This document shows, piece after piece, positions 42,760 through 51,961 of a DNA stretch of 64,000 nucleotides. Made by a program: the position numbers and the translations under genes. This DNA comes from Metaruminococcus_A sp003150405. Lineage in GTDB: Bacteria > Bacillota > Clostridia > Oscillospirales > Ruminococcaceae. The stretch covers positions 1 to 64,000 of the forward strand of contig CABUBB010000003.1 of NCBI GenBank assembly GCA_902489745.1. Direction: 5' to 3'. Under the pieces are notes generated by a model. That model was given only the letters and a program-made list of their open reading frames with translations. It was not told the DNA's origin and made no database searches. The first letter of the stretch is position 1, and each line of letters opens with the position of its first letter.

Positions 42760-43019
42760 GAAGAGAGCTCGCTTTCCAGACGCTCATAAACCTCATCCGG
42801 AATACGGCATTGAAAGCTTTTTTCCAGCCGCTTTGACTTCCTGCATTTTTTCAGGCATTCAATATCCCGGCACACATAAGCGCCCCGTCCGGATTTTTTC
42901 CCGGTCAGGTCAAGCAAAAACTCACCCTCCGGCGTTTTTACCACCCGAACAAGCTCTTTTTTGGGCTTCATCTCCCCGCAGCCGGTACACATTCGCATTG
43001 GAACCTTTTTCCCCTGCAC
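42756..43019 (-). CDS. ylxR: YlxR (DUF448) RNA-binding protein, 87 aa
   Basis: The family block RMCTGCGEMKPKKELVRVV and GRGAYVCRD are present. In Bacillus YlxR (RnpM) has been linked to RNase P and nucleoid association. Position between nusA and ylxQ is canonical. The ATG lies inside a good context (AGGGGA); the stop overlaps ylxQ's start. Confidence 0.92.
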   Translation of the reverse strand: MQGKKVPMRMCTGCGEMKPKKELVRVVKTPEGEFLLDLTGKKSGRGAYVCRDIECLKKCRKSKRLEKSFQCRIPDEVYERLESELSS

Positions 43020-43049
43020 GGCAATCCCTCCCCTGTTTGTCTCTGTTGG

Positions 43050-44111
43050 TTACGCTTCTTCGTCTTCTCCGTAGAAACCGCTCTCCGGTCGGATGTCAAT
43101 TTTATACCCGGTCAGACGCGCCGCTAGCTTCGCATTCTGTCCCTTGTTGCCAATGGCAAGCGAAAGCTGGTGATCCGGCACCGTCACGCGGCAGACCCGC
43201 GCTTCTTCGTCCAGGATTTCCACACCAACCACCGTGGCCGGCGCCAGCGCCTGCGAAATAAATTCCTTCGGGTCGTCGCTGTAACGGACGACGTCAATTT
43301 TCTCGCCGCCAAGTTCATCCACAATCCGTGCCACACGGGTGCCCTTCGGCCCAATGCAGGCGCCGACCGCATCCACATTTTCATCGGCGCTGTAAACTGC
43401 GAGCTTGGAACGGGAGCCCGCTTCCCTCGAAATGGATTTAATCACCACCGTGCCGTCAAAAATTTCCGGCACCTCGGTCTCAAACAAGCGCTTGACCAAA
43501 TCGCGGTGGGTTCTGGAAATCTTGAGGTTGCAGCGTTTATCGTTCGCGAGGATATCGCTGACATAGACCTTGACATAATCGCCTTCCACAAATTCGTCGG
43601 TTTCAAGCTGCTCGTTCCGGAACAGCATCACTTCGTTGTGGTCAATCTCCAGCGTTGCATTGCCAGTCTGCGGCTCAATGCGCTGTACCCGCCCGGTGAC
43701 AACCTCATGCAGCTTGGATTTAAACTGCTCAATCATCTGCTCACGCTCTGCTTCGCGGATGCCCTGACGAATCACATGCTTTGCCGTCTGCGCAGCGATG
43801 CGCCCAAACTGCTTGGTCTCGAGTTTAATTTCAACCGTGTCCCCAACCTTCGCCTTTTTACTGTGGGCAAGCGCGTCGTCCAGCGTAATTTCATTTACCG
43901 GGTCCTCAACCTCGTCCACGACCTGCTTGACAATGCTCACCTTGAACTTGCGAGTTGTGTCATCAATGTCTACCAGCACGTTTTCAATTCCGCCGTAGTC
44001 GCGTTTAACCGCCATGCCGATTGCCGTCTTGATCCGGTCGAGCAGGTAATCCATCGGGATTCCCTTTTCCTGTTCCAGAAGCTCCAGCGCGTCAAAAAAT
44101 TCGTTATTCAT
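43050..44111 (-). CDS. nusA: Transcription termination/antitermination factor NusA, 353 aa
   Basis: NusA binds RNA polymerase and modulates pausing and termination. The N-terminal polymerase-binding domain (~1-125), S1 domain (~135-200, VTGRVQRIEPQTGNATLEI) and two KH domains (GACIGPKGTRVARIVDELGG; LSLAIGNKGQNAKLAARLTG) are present. The C-terminal acidic repeats of E. coli NusA are missing, as usual in Firmicutes. ATG 44111 follows GGAGAGATAGGA. Confidence 0.96.
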   Translation of the reverse strand: MNNEFFDALELLEQEKGIPMDYLLDRIKTAIGMAVKRDYGGIENVLVDIDDTTRKFKVSIVKQVVDEVEDPVNEITLDDALAHSKKAKVGDTVEIKLETKQFGRIAAQTAKHVIRQGIREAEREQMIEQFKSKLHEVVTGRVQRIEPQTGNATLEIDHNEVMLFRNEQLETDEFVEGDYVKVYVSDILANDKRCNLKISRTHRDLVKRLFETEVPEIFDGTVVIKSISREAGSRSKLAVYSADENVDAVGACIGPKGTRVARIVDELGGEKIDVVRYSDDPKEFISQALAPATVVGVEILDEEARVCRVTVPDHQLSLAIGNKGQNAKLAARLTGYKIDIRPESGFYGEDEEA

Positions 44112-44140
44112 TTTCCTATCTCTCCAATCCACTGTTCCTA

Positions 44141-44629
44141 TTAAGGTTCATCGTCAAAGTCGAGGTCGTCTAAATCATCCAGACGGACATAACTCACATC
44201 CTTTAAAGAAAACGAGCGGGATTCCCCGCCGCAGTCCAGCGTCACAACGCCATCCGCCTCCCCGGCAAGTACCCCGTCAAAATCCCGGGTGCCGCCTTCC
44301 GGCCGGATGAGCCGCAGCTCCACCTTCTGCCCTTTACACGCCTCAAAGTGTTCCGGGCGCCGCAATTCACGTCCCAGCCCTGCGGAAGCCACCTCCAGGT
44401 AATAACTCTGTTCAATCGGGTCTGCTTCATCCAGCACTGGATCAAGCCGGTGGCTCATCTCAGCACAGTCATCCATGTCAATGCCGCCGGGTTTGTCAAG
44501 AATAATGCGCAGGAACCAGCTCCCGCCCTCCTTTTCAAACCGGACATCCCAAAGCGTAAATCCCAGCTCATCTGCAACGGGCTTTGCCAGGTCATAAACC
44601 ACCGAGACCGTCGAACCTTTTTTTGCCAT
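44141..44629 (-). CDS. rimP: Ribosome maturation factor RimP, 162 aa
   Basis: RimP assists 30S maturation. Seen are LGFTLWDVRFEKEGGSWFLRIILD, DCAEMSHRLDPVLDE and YLEVASAGLGRELRRPEHF (family form YxLEVSSPGLDRPL). It is the first gene of the operon; 160 bases separate it from spoVT. The C-terminus is acidic (RLDDLDDLDFDDEP). Confidence 0.95.
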   Translation of the reverse strand: MAKKGSTVSVVYDLAKPVADELGFTLWDVRFEKEGGSWFLRIILDKPGGIDMDDCAEMSHRLDPVLDEADPIEQSYYLEVASAGLGRELRRPEHFEACKGQKVELRLIRPEGGTRDFDGVLAGEADGVVTLDCGGESRSFSLKDVSYVRLDDLDDLDFDDEP

Positions 44630-44789
44630 CCGCCTGCATCCTTTCCTGTGAAATGATTCCGAACATAAGGAAAGACCGGGAGAATTCCCAGCCTTTCTTT
44701 ATCACAGTATTGATTTTTATGTTGTCAAGTATAGCATACAAATTCCAGAAATGCAAGTGCTTTTGGAACTTTTCCGCAAATACGGCGTT

Positions 44790-45326
44790 TCACTCCTCAA
44801 TCTGCTTGCCCAGCAGGGCGGCCGCCGCCTGAATCAGTTTCACCTGGGTCTCACTCGGCGCATAGTTCTTGTCACCTGAAATAAACATGACAGCCCCATT
44901 AATGTCCCCCTGTGAAAGAATGGGCGCACAGACCGCTGCAAAACACTCGACCCCTTCCACCGGCTTAATGGCCTCAGCCTTGGTGCCCGGAATGGATTTG
45001 CGCGCCGTCATAAGCTCTTCCAATTCTACCGAAACACGGCGTTCCAGCAGCTCCTTTTTCGGCACGCCGGACACCGCAATGACATTGTCCCGGTCACAGA
45101 CCAAGGTGGGCAATCCTCCGGTTTTATAAAGCACCTCGGCGTACTGCGCCGCATAGTTGGACAGTTCACCAATGGGTGAATACTTTTTAAAAATAACCGC
45201 GCCGTCCACGTCGGTGTAAATTTCCATCGGGTCTCCTTCCCGAATTCGCATGGTTCTTCTAATTTCTTTCGGTATGACTACACGGCCCAAGTCGTCAATT
45301 CTTCTCACAATTCCTGTGGCTTTCAT
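44790..45326 (-). CDS. spoVT: Stage V sporulation regulator SpoVT, 178 aa
   Basis: SpoVT is an AbrB-type DNA-binding protein active in the forespore late in sporulation. The N-terminal swapped-hairpin domain reads GIVRRIDDLGRVVIPKEIRRT; the C-terminal ~120 residues form a GAF-like domain (CFAAVCAPILSQGDINGAVMF). ATG 45326 follows GGAGG. The gene has its own 320-base upstream gap shared with the divergent glycosidase operon. Forespore (sigma-G) control is expected, but I could not fix the promoter. Confidence 0.94.
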   Translation of the reverse strand: MKATGIVRRIDDLGRVVIPKEIRRTMRIREGDPMEIYTDVDGAVIFKKYSPIGELSNYAAQYAEVLYKTGGLPTLVCDRDNVIAVSGVPKKELLERRVSVELEELMTARKSIPGTKAEAIKPVEGVECFAAVCAPILSQGDINGAVMFISGDKNYAPSETQVKLIQAAAALLGKQIEE

Positions 45327-45645
45327 GCACAAAACCTCCGCAAACTTTATTCCGGCCCTCCGGCCTTTTCATTCCCGTCAAAACTGCACGAACAGCCGTC
45401 GATTTTGACGAGGCAAATTTATCTTATTGGTATTGTTTGCTGGGAGTTGCTTTTTATTCCAATCATTTTTTCTTTACAAAGCCAATCTTTTTTCAAAACA
45501 CCTCTACATAAAAATCATCATTTCTTTTTTGCAAAACCGCTTTACTTTTTCAGGTGATTTTGCTAGGATCAAAGAAACATAAAACAGTCTGTCCCATGCC
45601 AGCCGACTTAACCCGGCTGACTTTATTATAAGGAGTTAATGGCTC

Positions 45646-47133
45646 ATGAAACTCAAGATTGACGGTGATTTTTCCATCCACAGCGGCCCTTTTGACGGGA
45701 CGCTCGCCTCACTGACCCAGTTTCAATGCCCAGAGTGGTATAAGGACGCGAAAATTGGCTTTTGGTCCCATTGGGGCCCACAATCGGTGCCGATGTACGG
45801 TGACTGGTACGCCCGCCGGATGTACCTGGAGAATGACCCCGTCTATCATTACCACTGCCGCAAATATGGACATCCCTCCAAATTCGGGTACAAAGACATT
45901 ATCCCGCTTTGGAAAGCCGAAAAATTTGACCCGGACGCGCTGGCCGATCTGTTTTACCGCGCGGGTGCGCGTTACCTTATTGCGCAGGCAGTGCACCACG
46001 ATAATTTTGACAACTTCAATTCCAAATACCAGCCGCGCTTTAACTCGGTGCAGATGGGCCCACACCGGGACATTCTGGGCGACTGGAAACAGGCCGCTGA
46101 AGCGCACGGCATGCGTTTTGGCATTTCGGAACATCTGGCGGGCAGCCCCGGCTTTTTCTACGCCAACAAGGGCAGCGACACCCGCGGCAAGTACAAAGGT
46201 GTCCCCTATGACGGCAACGATCCTGCCTATTTTGACCTTTATTACGATGAAACCAACACCGATATGCAGTGGGAAAAGGACTGGTTTTGCTCCAAAGAAG
46301 AGTTCCACAAGCACTTTTTCCTACGGATGAAGGACTGTATTGACCAATACCAGCCGGATTTGTATTACACCGACGGCCCGGTTCCCTGCGGGCAATACGG
46401 CATGAATCTGGTCGCCCACCTCTATAACCTCAGTGCGGCAAACCACGGCGGCGTCAACCAGGCAGTCTTTTTTCAAAAGGACAAAACCCCTTCGGTTTTT
46501 CCGCTTGGCATACTCGATATTGAGCGCAGCCAGGAGGACAAGGCCACTGCTTATGACTGGCAGAGCTGCACCAGCATCGGCGACTGGTTCTACAATGTCC
46601 GCGATGTATACAAGTCCTGGGAACTGCTCATTGAAATGGCGGTGGACATTGTTAGTAAAAACGGACATCTGCTTCTCAACATTCCACAGCTTCCAGACGG
46701 CTCGCTCGACGAAGAATGTGCCTGGACACTGGAAAAGATGGCCGAATGGATGGCGGTCAACGGCGAAGGCATTTTTGGAACCCGCGTCTGGAAAACCTGC
46801 GGCGAAGGGCCCACACAGTTTGAACACAAAACCGCTGTCGATGAAAACCCAACCGAGTGGCAGCCCGCGCTGGCAGACGAATCCGCCGTCGCGTGGCAGC
46901 CTGGCGACATCCGTTACACCTGCAAAGCCAGCACCATCTACGCATTCCTCATGCGCTGGCCCGGTGACCTTGCCATTCTGCGTTCACTCGCCCTGGGACA
47001 GGAACAGGTGCAGTCTGTCACTCTGCTCGGTTATGGGAGCCTTTCCTTCCGCCAGACCGGGGCCGGTTTGCTCGTCGATCTGCCGGCAGGTTTTGGCTCA
47101 CATGTCCCCTGTCTTAAAATTGAAACCAGGTAG
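45646..47133 (+). CDS. GH29 family alpha-L-fucosidase, 495 aa
   Basis: GH29 retaining fucosidase: FWSHWGPQSVPMYGDWYARRMY, HHDNFDNFNSKYQPRFNS and YYTDGP, whose Asp is the candidate nucleophile, match the family. No signal peptide, so it works in the cytoplasm on imported short fucosides. RBS AAGGAG precedes ATG; a hairpin (45600-45619) lies in the leader. It begins a three-gene operon with a protein of unknown function and a GH5 enzyme. Host glycans or plant xyloglucan side chains are possible sources (inference). Confidence 0.88.
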   Translation: MKLKIDGDFSIHSGPFDGTLASLTQFQCPEWYKDAKIGFWSHWGPQSVPMYGDWYARRMYLENDPVYHYHCRKYGHPSKFGYKDIIPLWKAEKFDPDALADLFYRAGARYLIAQAVHHDNFDNFNSKYQPRFNSVQMGPHRDILGDWKQAAEAHGMRFGISEHLAGSPGFFYANKGSDTRGKYKGVPYDGNDPAYFDLYYDETNTDMQWEKDWFCSKEEFHKHFFLRMKDCIDQYQPDLYYTDGPVPCGQYGMNLVAHLYNLSAANHGGVNQAVFFQKDKTPSVFPLGILDIERSQEDKATAYDWQSCTSIGDWFYNVRDVYKSWELLIEMAVDIVSKNGHLLLNIPQLPDGSLDEECAWTLEKMAEWMAVNGEGIFGTRVWKTCGEGPTQFEHKTAVDENPTEWQPALADESAVAWQPGDIRYTCKASTIYAFLMRWPGDLAILRSLALGQEQVQSVTLLGYGSLSFRQTGAGLLVDLPAGFGSHVPCLKIETR

Positions 47134-47139
47134 GCAGCG

Positions 47140-47517
47140 ATGAAGCAGCACTTATACGCCGTGTATTGCGGCGCTCGCTATGAAGCGATCAAAATCAGCA
47201 GTCAGAAGTACTGTTTGACCGCACATGGGCTTTGCTGCCCAGAGGGGTTTCTTGCATTAAACGCCCGCAGTCATACTTATTATAAAAATGTGCTTCGCGC
47301 AGAACTAGAGACACTCTACCTTCTTGAAACGGTTGCCATATACCAGGAGCATCGGCTCCCCATCATCGACGCGGACGACGAATGGGTGCTTCTTGCCACC
47401 CGGGACCAGGCTGTTTCAGAACGGTTCGAAATGGATTTGGAAGATTCCTTTTATTTCAAGAACGTCCCCAAAGCGGAACTGACCCGTATCATTGAATACC
47501 GTACCTTTTTTGCATGA
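47140..47517 (+). CDS. Unknown protein between GH29 and GH5, 125 aa
   Basis: I do not recognise this protein. It is soluble, has no signal or TM segment, and reads MKQHLYAVYCGARYEAIKIS at the start, with a charged, aromatic-rich end (LEDSFYFKNVPKAELTRIIEY). Its composition and regular alternation suggest a small alpha/beta fold. It starts 6 bases after the GH29 stop and precedes the GH5 gene by 45 bases, so it is surely co-expressed. A sensing or accessory role in glycan use is possible, but nothing in the sequence proves it. Confidence 0.7.
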   Translation: MKQHLYAVYCGARYEAIKISSQKYCLTAHGLCCPEGFLALNARSHTYYKNVLRAELETLYLLETVAIYQEHRLPIIDADDEWVLLATRDQAVSERFEMDLEDSFYFKNVPKAELTRIIEYRTFFA

Positions 47518-47562
47518 AGATAAACCAAACATTACAGCAACAATAAGAAAAGGAGAACCATT

Positions 47563-49017
47563 ATGCAACTGTTACAGGTTAAAAACGGAACCATTGTCAA
47601 AGAGGACGGCAGCCCTATCCTGCTGCGCGGTACCTGTGTGGGCGGCTGGATGAACCTTGAGGATTTCATTAACGGCTATCCGGGCACCGAAACCGGCATT
47701 CGCAAGTGGATGCGGGAAATCCTTGGCGAGACCACCGGCCGTTATTTTTTCGAGCGGATGATCGACAACTTCTTCGGTGAGGATGACATTGCGTTTATCG
47801 CCTCAACCGGAGCGAATGTCGTCCGGCTGCCGCTGAGCTACCGCCATTTTGAAGATGACATGAACCCCTTTGTCTACAAGAAAGAAGGGTTCCGCCGGCT
47901 GGACAAAATTGTAGCGCTCTGTGAAAAATACAACCTTTACGTAATTCTGGATATGCACGCCGTTCCCGGCTGGCAGAACTGCCACTGGCACAGTGACAAT
48001 GAACGCGGCGCTTCCTTGTTTTGGACCCATAAGCATTTTCAGGACCGGCTCGTCGGCCTGTGGCAGGAGTTCGCCCGCCATTACGAAGGAAAGGCGGTCA
48101 TTGCGGGCTACAATCTGATGAACGAGCCCTCCAGCAGCACGCCGAACGGCGAACATCCCTTTGACTTTTATGCCAACTACCGTTCCGACTGGGAGACCAT
48201 CAACGCGGTTTACCGCCGTCTGGTCAGTGCCATCCGTGAAATTGACCCCAAGCATATCCTGTTCCTGGAAGGGGACAACTATTCCCGTAAATTTGAGGGG
48301 CTGGAGGCCCCGTTTGACGGCAACCTCGTTTACAGCAGCCACAACTACACCGCTCCCGGTTTTGGCCCCGGCGATTATCCCGGCCTGTACGACGGTGAAA
48401 ACGGCCCCACCTACTGGGATCGCAACCGCCATAAACGCGTTTTCTTAAATGAAGAGGGCACCCGGTTTGCCCGCAAATACAATGTGCCGCTATGGGTTGG
48501 CGAATTCGGCTCCCAGTACCACGGCCCTGCCGAACAGGTGCCCGACCGCCTGCGCTCAATGGATGACCAGCTTTCGGTTTACAACGAGCTCGGCGTCCAC
48601 TGGACGACATGGACCTATAAAGACGCGGGCGTTATGGGCTGGGTGACGCTGAACCCGGACTGTGAATACCTGCAAATCGTCGCGGCAACTCAGGAGATGA
48701 AGCGCACCCTCGGCGCCGAAAACTTTGTGGCGCACTACGGCCCCATCTGCCCCGGGCGGGCAAAATCCCGTGAGCTCGCAGATCTGCTGCTTGACGGCTC
48801 CGGCAACAGCCTGATGAACCATGCCGACAACGCTTTTCTGCTCAACTATGCAGCGCTTACCGGCTATGCGGCGGCACTCATCCAGCCAAGCTACGCCAAG
48901 CGCTTTGCCGGTATGACCGAAACCGAAATTGACCGTGTCATGCAGGCATTTGCTTTCAAAAACTGCCTGGTCAACGAGCGTTATCTAGAGTTGCTCAAAC
49001 GCCGGATCGCTGAATAA
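47563..49017 (+). CDS. GH5 family glycoside hydrolase, 484 aa
   Basis: A cellulase-superfamily (beta/alpha)8 enzyme. The acid/base is the Glu of YNLMNEPSS, the nucleophile the Glu of WVGEFGSQ; VRLPLSYRHFED and VILDMHAVPGWQ are further conserved blocks. A C-terminal ~95-residue helical part follows the barrel (from about AKSRELADLL). No signal peptide, so cytoplasmic, unlike most cellulases; the substrate is probably an imported oligosaccharide. Sequence resembles exo-beta-glucanase/glucosidase-like GH5 more than secreted endoglucanases. RBS AAAAGGAG. Confidence 0.88.
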   Translation: MQLLQVKNGTIVKEDGSPILLRGTCVGGWMNLEDFINGYPGTETGIRKWMREILGETTGRYFFERMIDNFFGEDDIAFIASTGANVVRLPLSYRHFEDDMNPFVYKKEGFRRLDKIVALCEKYNLYVILDMHAVPGWQNCHWHSDNERGASLFWTHKHFQDRLVGLWQEFARHYEGKAVIAGYNLMNEPSSSTPNGEHPFDFYANYRSDWETINAVYRRLVSAIREIDPKHILFLEGDNYSRKFEGLEAPFDGNLVYSSHNYTAPGFGPGDYPGLYDGENGPTYWDRNRHKRVFLNEEGTRFARKYNVPLWVGEFGSQYHGPAEQVPDRLRSMDDQLSVYNELGVHWTTWTYKDAGVMGWVTLNPDCEYLQIVAATQEMKRTLGAENFVAHYGPICPGRAKSRELADLLLDGSGNSLMNHADNAFLLNYAALTGYAAALIQPSYAKRFAGMTETEIDRVMQAFAFKNCLVNERYLELLKRRIAE

Positions 49018-49026
49018 TCCTTCTTG

Positions 49027-49058
49027 TCCTCCTGTTGTAAACCGGCAGGAGGATTTTG
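49027..49058 (+). terminator. Intrinsic terminator of glycosidase operon
   Basis: Stem TCCTCCTG/CAGGAGGA followed by TTTTG. Confidence 0.75.
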
Positions 49059-49330
49059 CATTCAGGCTGGTCGCCCGGTATCGCTTCCCAAGCCGTCGCA
49101 GAGGCTTCATATCCGCCCAACAGATAACCAAAGCGTACCGTTTTATTTTTGAAGGATGTTATGGCGGATTCACAGTGGACCGTCTTTTTCAGACAAACTC
49201 CCTTGTCTGAATGGATTTCCAAACCGGCCGTATTCCAGTGAACTTCCGCCCTCATCTCTCTTACAGAAATTTACAAAGATAAATTTTTTGCCAAAATCCG
49301 GCGAAATTAAAGATTTTTTGTGAACTTTTC

Positions 49331-49359
49331 TTGACTTTAGTAAAAACACATGGCATACT
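49331..49359 (+). promoter_or_regulatory. Promoter of purine permease leader
   Basis: TTGACT and CATACT spaced by 17 bp, about 100 bp before the riboswitch. Confidence 0.5.
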
Positions 49360-49460
49360 ATTAAGGTAATCTTAAGGCTTCAGGCATTCGTTTTAAGGGT
49401 TCGCTGTGCAGTTTGAGAACCACATTGCTGCAGCCTTTTACAATTTTATATTCGTCAGAA

Positions 49461-49622
49461 TTCATCACTCGTATAAACCTGCTGATTAGGAGCAGGTGTT
49501 TCTACCAAACGGCCGTAACCGTTTTTACTATGGGTGTTCATTTTGCCAGATAGAAAATCCCCGTTTTGTTCGAGGGTTTTTGTTGTTTACAGGCAGCTGG
49601 ACACAGGTCGGCTGCTTTTTTC
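49461..49622 (+). promoter_or_regulatory. Guanine-class purine riboswitch with terminator
   Basis: The aptamer reads CACTCGTATAA, a P2 hairpin CCTGCT/AGCAGG, the core GTTTCTACC, a P3 hairpin AAACGG-CCGTAA-CCGTTT and TACTATGGGTG. The C of ACTATG is the specificity base (position 74), which selects guanine or hypoxanthine; adenine forms have U there. A terminator, GCAGC...GCTGC plus six T (49593-49621), follows as expression platform. The downstream gene is a purine permease, consistent with an OFF switch. Confidence 0.9.
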
Positions 49623-49675
49623 GTCCCAAAGAGGTCACCTCTTCGGATAATAAAACAAAAAGGAGAACTCCGTAA

Positions 49676-51034
49676 ATGGAAAAATTGTTTAAGCTCCAAG
49701 CACACGGCACTTCCATTAAGACTGAGATCATCGCCGGTTTGACGACCTTCTTCACAATGGCGTATATCATTTTCGTCAACCCGACCATTCTCGGCGCTGG
49801 TTACGATTCCCCGGCCGCCATGCCGGATCTCGCAGTCGTCACCGCAACCTGTATTGCCGCCGCCATTGGTACATGGCTCATCGGCTGGCTCACAAATTAC
49901 CCGCTCGCACAGGCGCCTGGTATGGGCCTCAACGCAGTGTTTGCCTACACCCTCTGCGGTGCAATGGGCCTTTCTTACGCCGCCGCACTCTCCGCGGTCT
50001 TTATTGCGGGGCTCTTCTTCATTCTGCTGACCGTCACCGGCGCCCGCAAAGCAATTGTCAACGCAATTCCGCTTAGCCTGAAAAAGGCGATTTCCGCCGG
50101 TATCGGCTTCTTTATCGCTTTGGTAGGCTTTAACAACGCAGGGCTTCTTTCGAGCGAGACCGGCACTATCATCGGCATGGGTTCCCTCGCTGTTCCGACC
50201 ACCCTGCTCGCCCTCTTCGGTCTGATTCTGACCATTGTTCTGGTCATCGTCAAATGCCCGGGTGCGCTCTTTGTTTCCATTGTTGGCACTTCGGTTGTCG
50301 GCTGCATCCTTCAGTTCGGCTTTGGCCTCCCGATGGGGGTATCCATGCCGGAAAGCTGGATCCCGACTCTTGACTTCAGCGTCTTTGGCTCGGCGTTTAC
50401 CGGTTTCGGCGAACTGTTCTCCGCTCCGATAGCTTCGCTGATTGCCGTTATGATCACCCTGGTTCTGGTCGATATGTTCGACACCATCGGCACCCTGATT
50501 GGTGCTGCCAACAAAGCAGGTTATCTCGACGAAAACGGCAACCTGCCGAAGGTTGAGCGCGCAATGCTCGCCGATGCAATTGCGACTTCTGCCGGCGCAA
50601 TCGTCGGTACTTCCACTGTTACCACCTATGTTGAATCCACCGCGGGTATTTCTGCAGGCGGTAAAACCGGTTTGACCTCTACCGTCACCGGTATCTGCTT
50701 TGCGCTGGCACTTTTCCTCTCGCCGGTTCTCGGTTTTGTTCCGAGTGCTGCAACCGCTCCGGTTCTGATTGTTGTCGGTATTATGATGGCCGGCGCACTC
50801 AAGGATGTTGACTGGCACGATATGTCGATTGCCATTCCGTCCTTCCTGACCGTCATCTGCATGCCGCTGTTCTACTCTATTACCGACGGCCTTGCATTTG
50901 GTTTCATTTCCTTTGTGGTGGTCAAACTGGCTTCCCGCAAAGCAAAAGAAATCCATCCGCTGATGTATATCATCGTCGCACTGTTCTTGATCAAATACAT
51001 CCTTTCTGCACTCACCGCACTGGGTATTATCTAA
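49676..51034 (+). CDS. NCS2-family purine permease (guanine/hypoxanthine type), 452 aa
   Basis: The protein has 12-14 predicted TM helices and matches the AzgA/PbuG branch of NCS2 transporters: KTEIIAGLTTFFTMAYIIFVNP at the start, PGMGLNAVFAYT and FVSIVGTSVV within. PbuG-type carriers import hypoxanthine and guanine by proton symport. The guanine-class riboswitch just upstream supports that substrate. A hairpin (49630-49643) lies between riboswitch and RBS (AAAAAGGAG). A terminator follows. Confidence 0.95.
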   Translation: MEKLFKLQAHGTSIKTEIIAGLTTFFTMAYIIFVNPTILGAGYDSPAAMPDLAVVTATCIAAAIGTWLIGWLTNYPLAQAPGMGLNAVFAYTLCGAMGLSYAAALSAVFIAGLFFILLTVTGARKAIVNAIPLSLKKAISAGIGFFIALVGFNNAGLLSSETGTIIGMGSLAVPTTLLALFGLILTIVLVIVKCPGALFVSIVGTSVVGCILQFGFGLPMGVSMPESWIPTLDFSVFGSAFTGFGELFSAPIASLIAVMITLVLVDMFDTIGTLIGAANKAGYLDENGNLPKVERAMLADAIATSAGAIVGTSTVTTYVESTAGISAGGKTGLTSTVTGICFALALFLSPVLGFVPSAATAPVLIVVGIMMAGALKDVDWHDMSIAIPSFLTVICMPLFYSITDGLAFGFISFVVVKLASRKAKEIHPLMYIIVALFLIKYILSALTALGII

Positions 51035-51058
51035 AATTAGTGCAGCCTTTCCTTCAAT

Positions 51059-51096
51059 AAAAGCGTCGTCGCAACAGCGGCGGCGTTTTTCTTTTA
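51059..51096 (+). terminator. Intrinsic terminator of purine permease
   Basis: Stem AAAGCGTCGTCGC/GCGGCGGCGTTTTT with G-U pairs and T-rich tail. Confidence 0.8.
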
Positions 51097-51274
51097 CCTA
51101 TTTTGGAGGATTGTTCTCTCTCCTTTTACCGAATACGGTTGCTTCATTATACCAGAAGGTGCGGATCCATGCCTGCCCTTTTCCTCCTATAAACAGTGCG
51201 GCGTTTCGGCTTATTGCATTTTCTTTGGGAACGCTCTATACTGTTAAAGAAATCAAATCCAGGAGGAAATGTCG

Positions 51275-51961
51275 GTGTATAAAATTTTAATTGTCGAAGA
51301 TGACTTTACCATAGCCGAAGCCCTGAAAAAACATCTCTCTCAATGGGGCTTTGAGGTGGAGTGCATGACCGACTTTCAAAATGTCATTACAATATTCAGC
51401 CAAATGGAGCCGCACCTGGTGTTAATGGACATTACCCTGCCGTTTTTCAATGGCTATCACTGGTGCACCGAAATCCGCAAGCGTTCCAAAACGCCGATCA
51501 TTTTTCTCTCGTCGGCGGGAGACAACATGAATATCGTTATGGCAATCAATATGGGCGGGGACGACTTTATTGCAAAACCTTTTGATTTAACGGTGCTGGT
51601 CGCCAAGGTTCAGGCGCTTCTGCGGCGCACCTACGCCTTTCAGGGGCAGGTCAGTGTACTGGAACACCGAGGGGCCATTCTCAATCTCGGTGATGCGAGC
51701 TTAAGTTACCAAAACGAGCGGATTGATCTCACCAAAAACGAGTTCAAAATTTTACAGGTGCTGTTGGAAAACAAAGGACGTGCGGTTTCGCGCGATACGC
51801 TGATGAAACGCCTTTGGGAGGACGACAGCTTTGTGGATGACAATACATTAACTGTCAATGTAACGCGTCTGCGCAAAAAATTGGAGGAAGCCGGCCTTTT
51901 AAACTTTATCCTGACTAAAAAGGGGATTGGTTACCTTGTGGAGGACGACAATGAACCGTAA
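51275..51961 (+). CDS. OmpR-family response regulator, BceR-like, 228 aa
   Basis: The receiver domain has acidic pocket EDD (8-10), phosphorylated D52 (LVLMDITLP) and K in FIAKPFDL. The C-terminal winged helix is OmpR-type (RIDLTKNEFKILQVLLEN, VTRLRKKLEE). The sequence is closest to BceR-like regulators of peptide-antibiotic sensing. I prefer GTG 51275 because GGAGG then stands 8 bases away; ATG 51269 is only two bases from it. It overlaps the kinase gene. Its likely operator lies before the ABC genes (53176). Confidence 0.92.
   Translation: MYKILIVEDDFTIAEALKKHLSQWGFEVECMTDFQNVITIFSQMEPHLVLMDITLPFFNGYHWCTEIRKRSKTPIIFLSSAGDNMNIVMAINMGGDDFIAKPFDLTVLVAKVQALLRRTYAFQGQVSVLEHRGAILNLGDASLSYQNERIDLTKNEFKILQVLLENKGRAVSRDTLMKRLWEDDSFVDDNTLTVNVTRLRKKLEEAGLLNFILTKKGIGYLVEDDNEP

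Noticed and set aside
48995..49255. Minus-strand 86-codon frame after the GH5 gene
   Set aside because: It runs through the GH5 terminator hairpin, has a weak RBS and no recognisable protein features.
49538..50956. 472-codon minus-strand frame opposite the purine permease
   Set aside because: It is antisense to a clear transporter and reads as low-complexity Asn/Gly/Asp/Arg-rich sequence without domain features.
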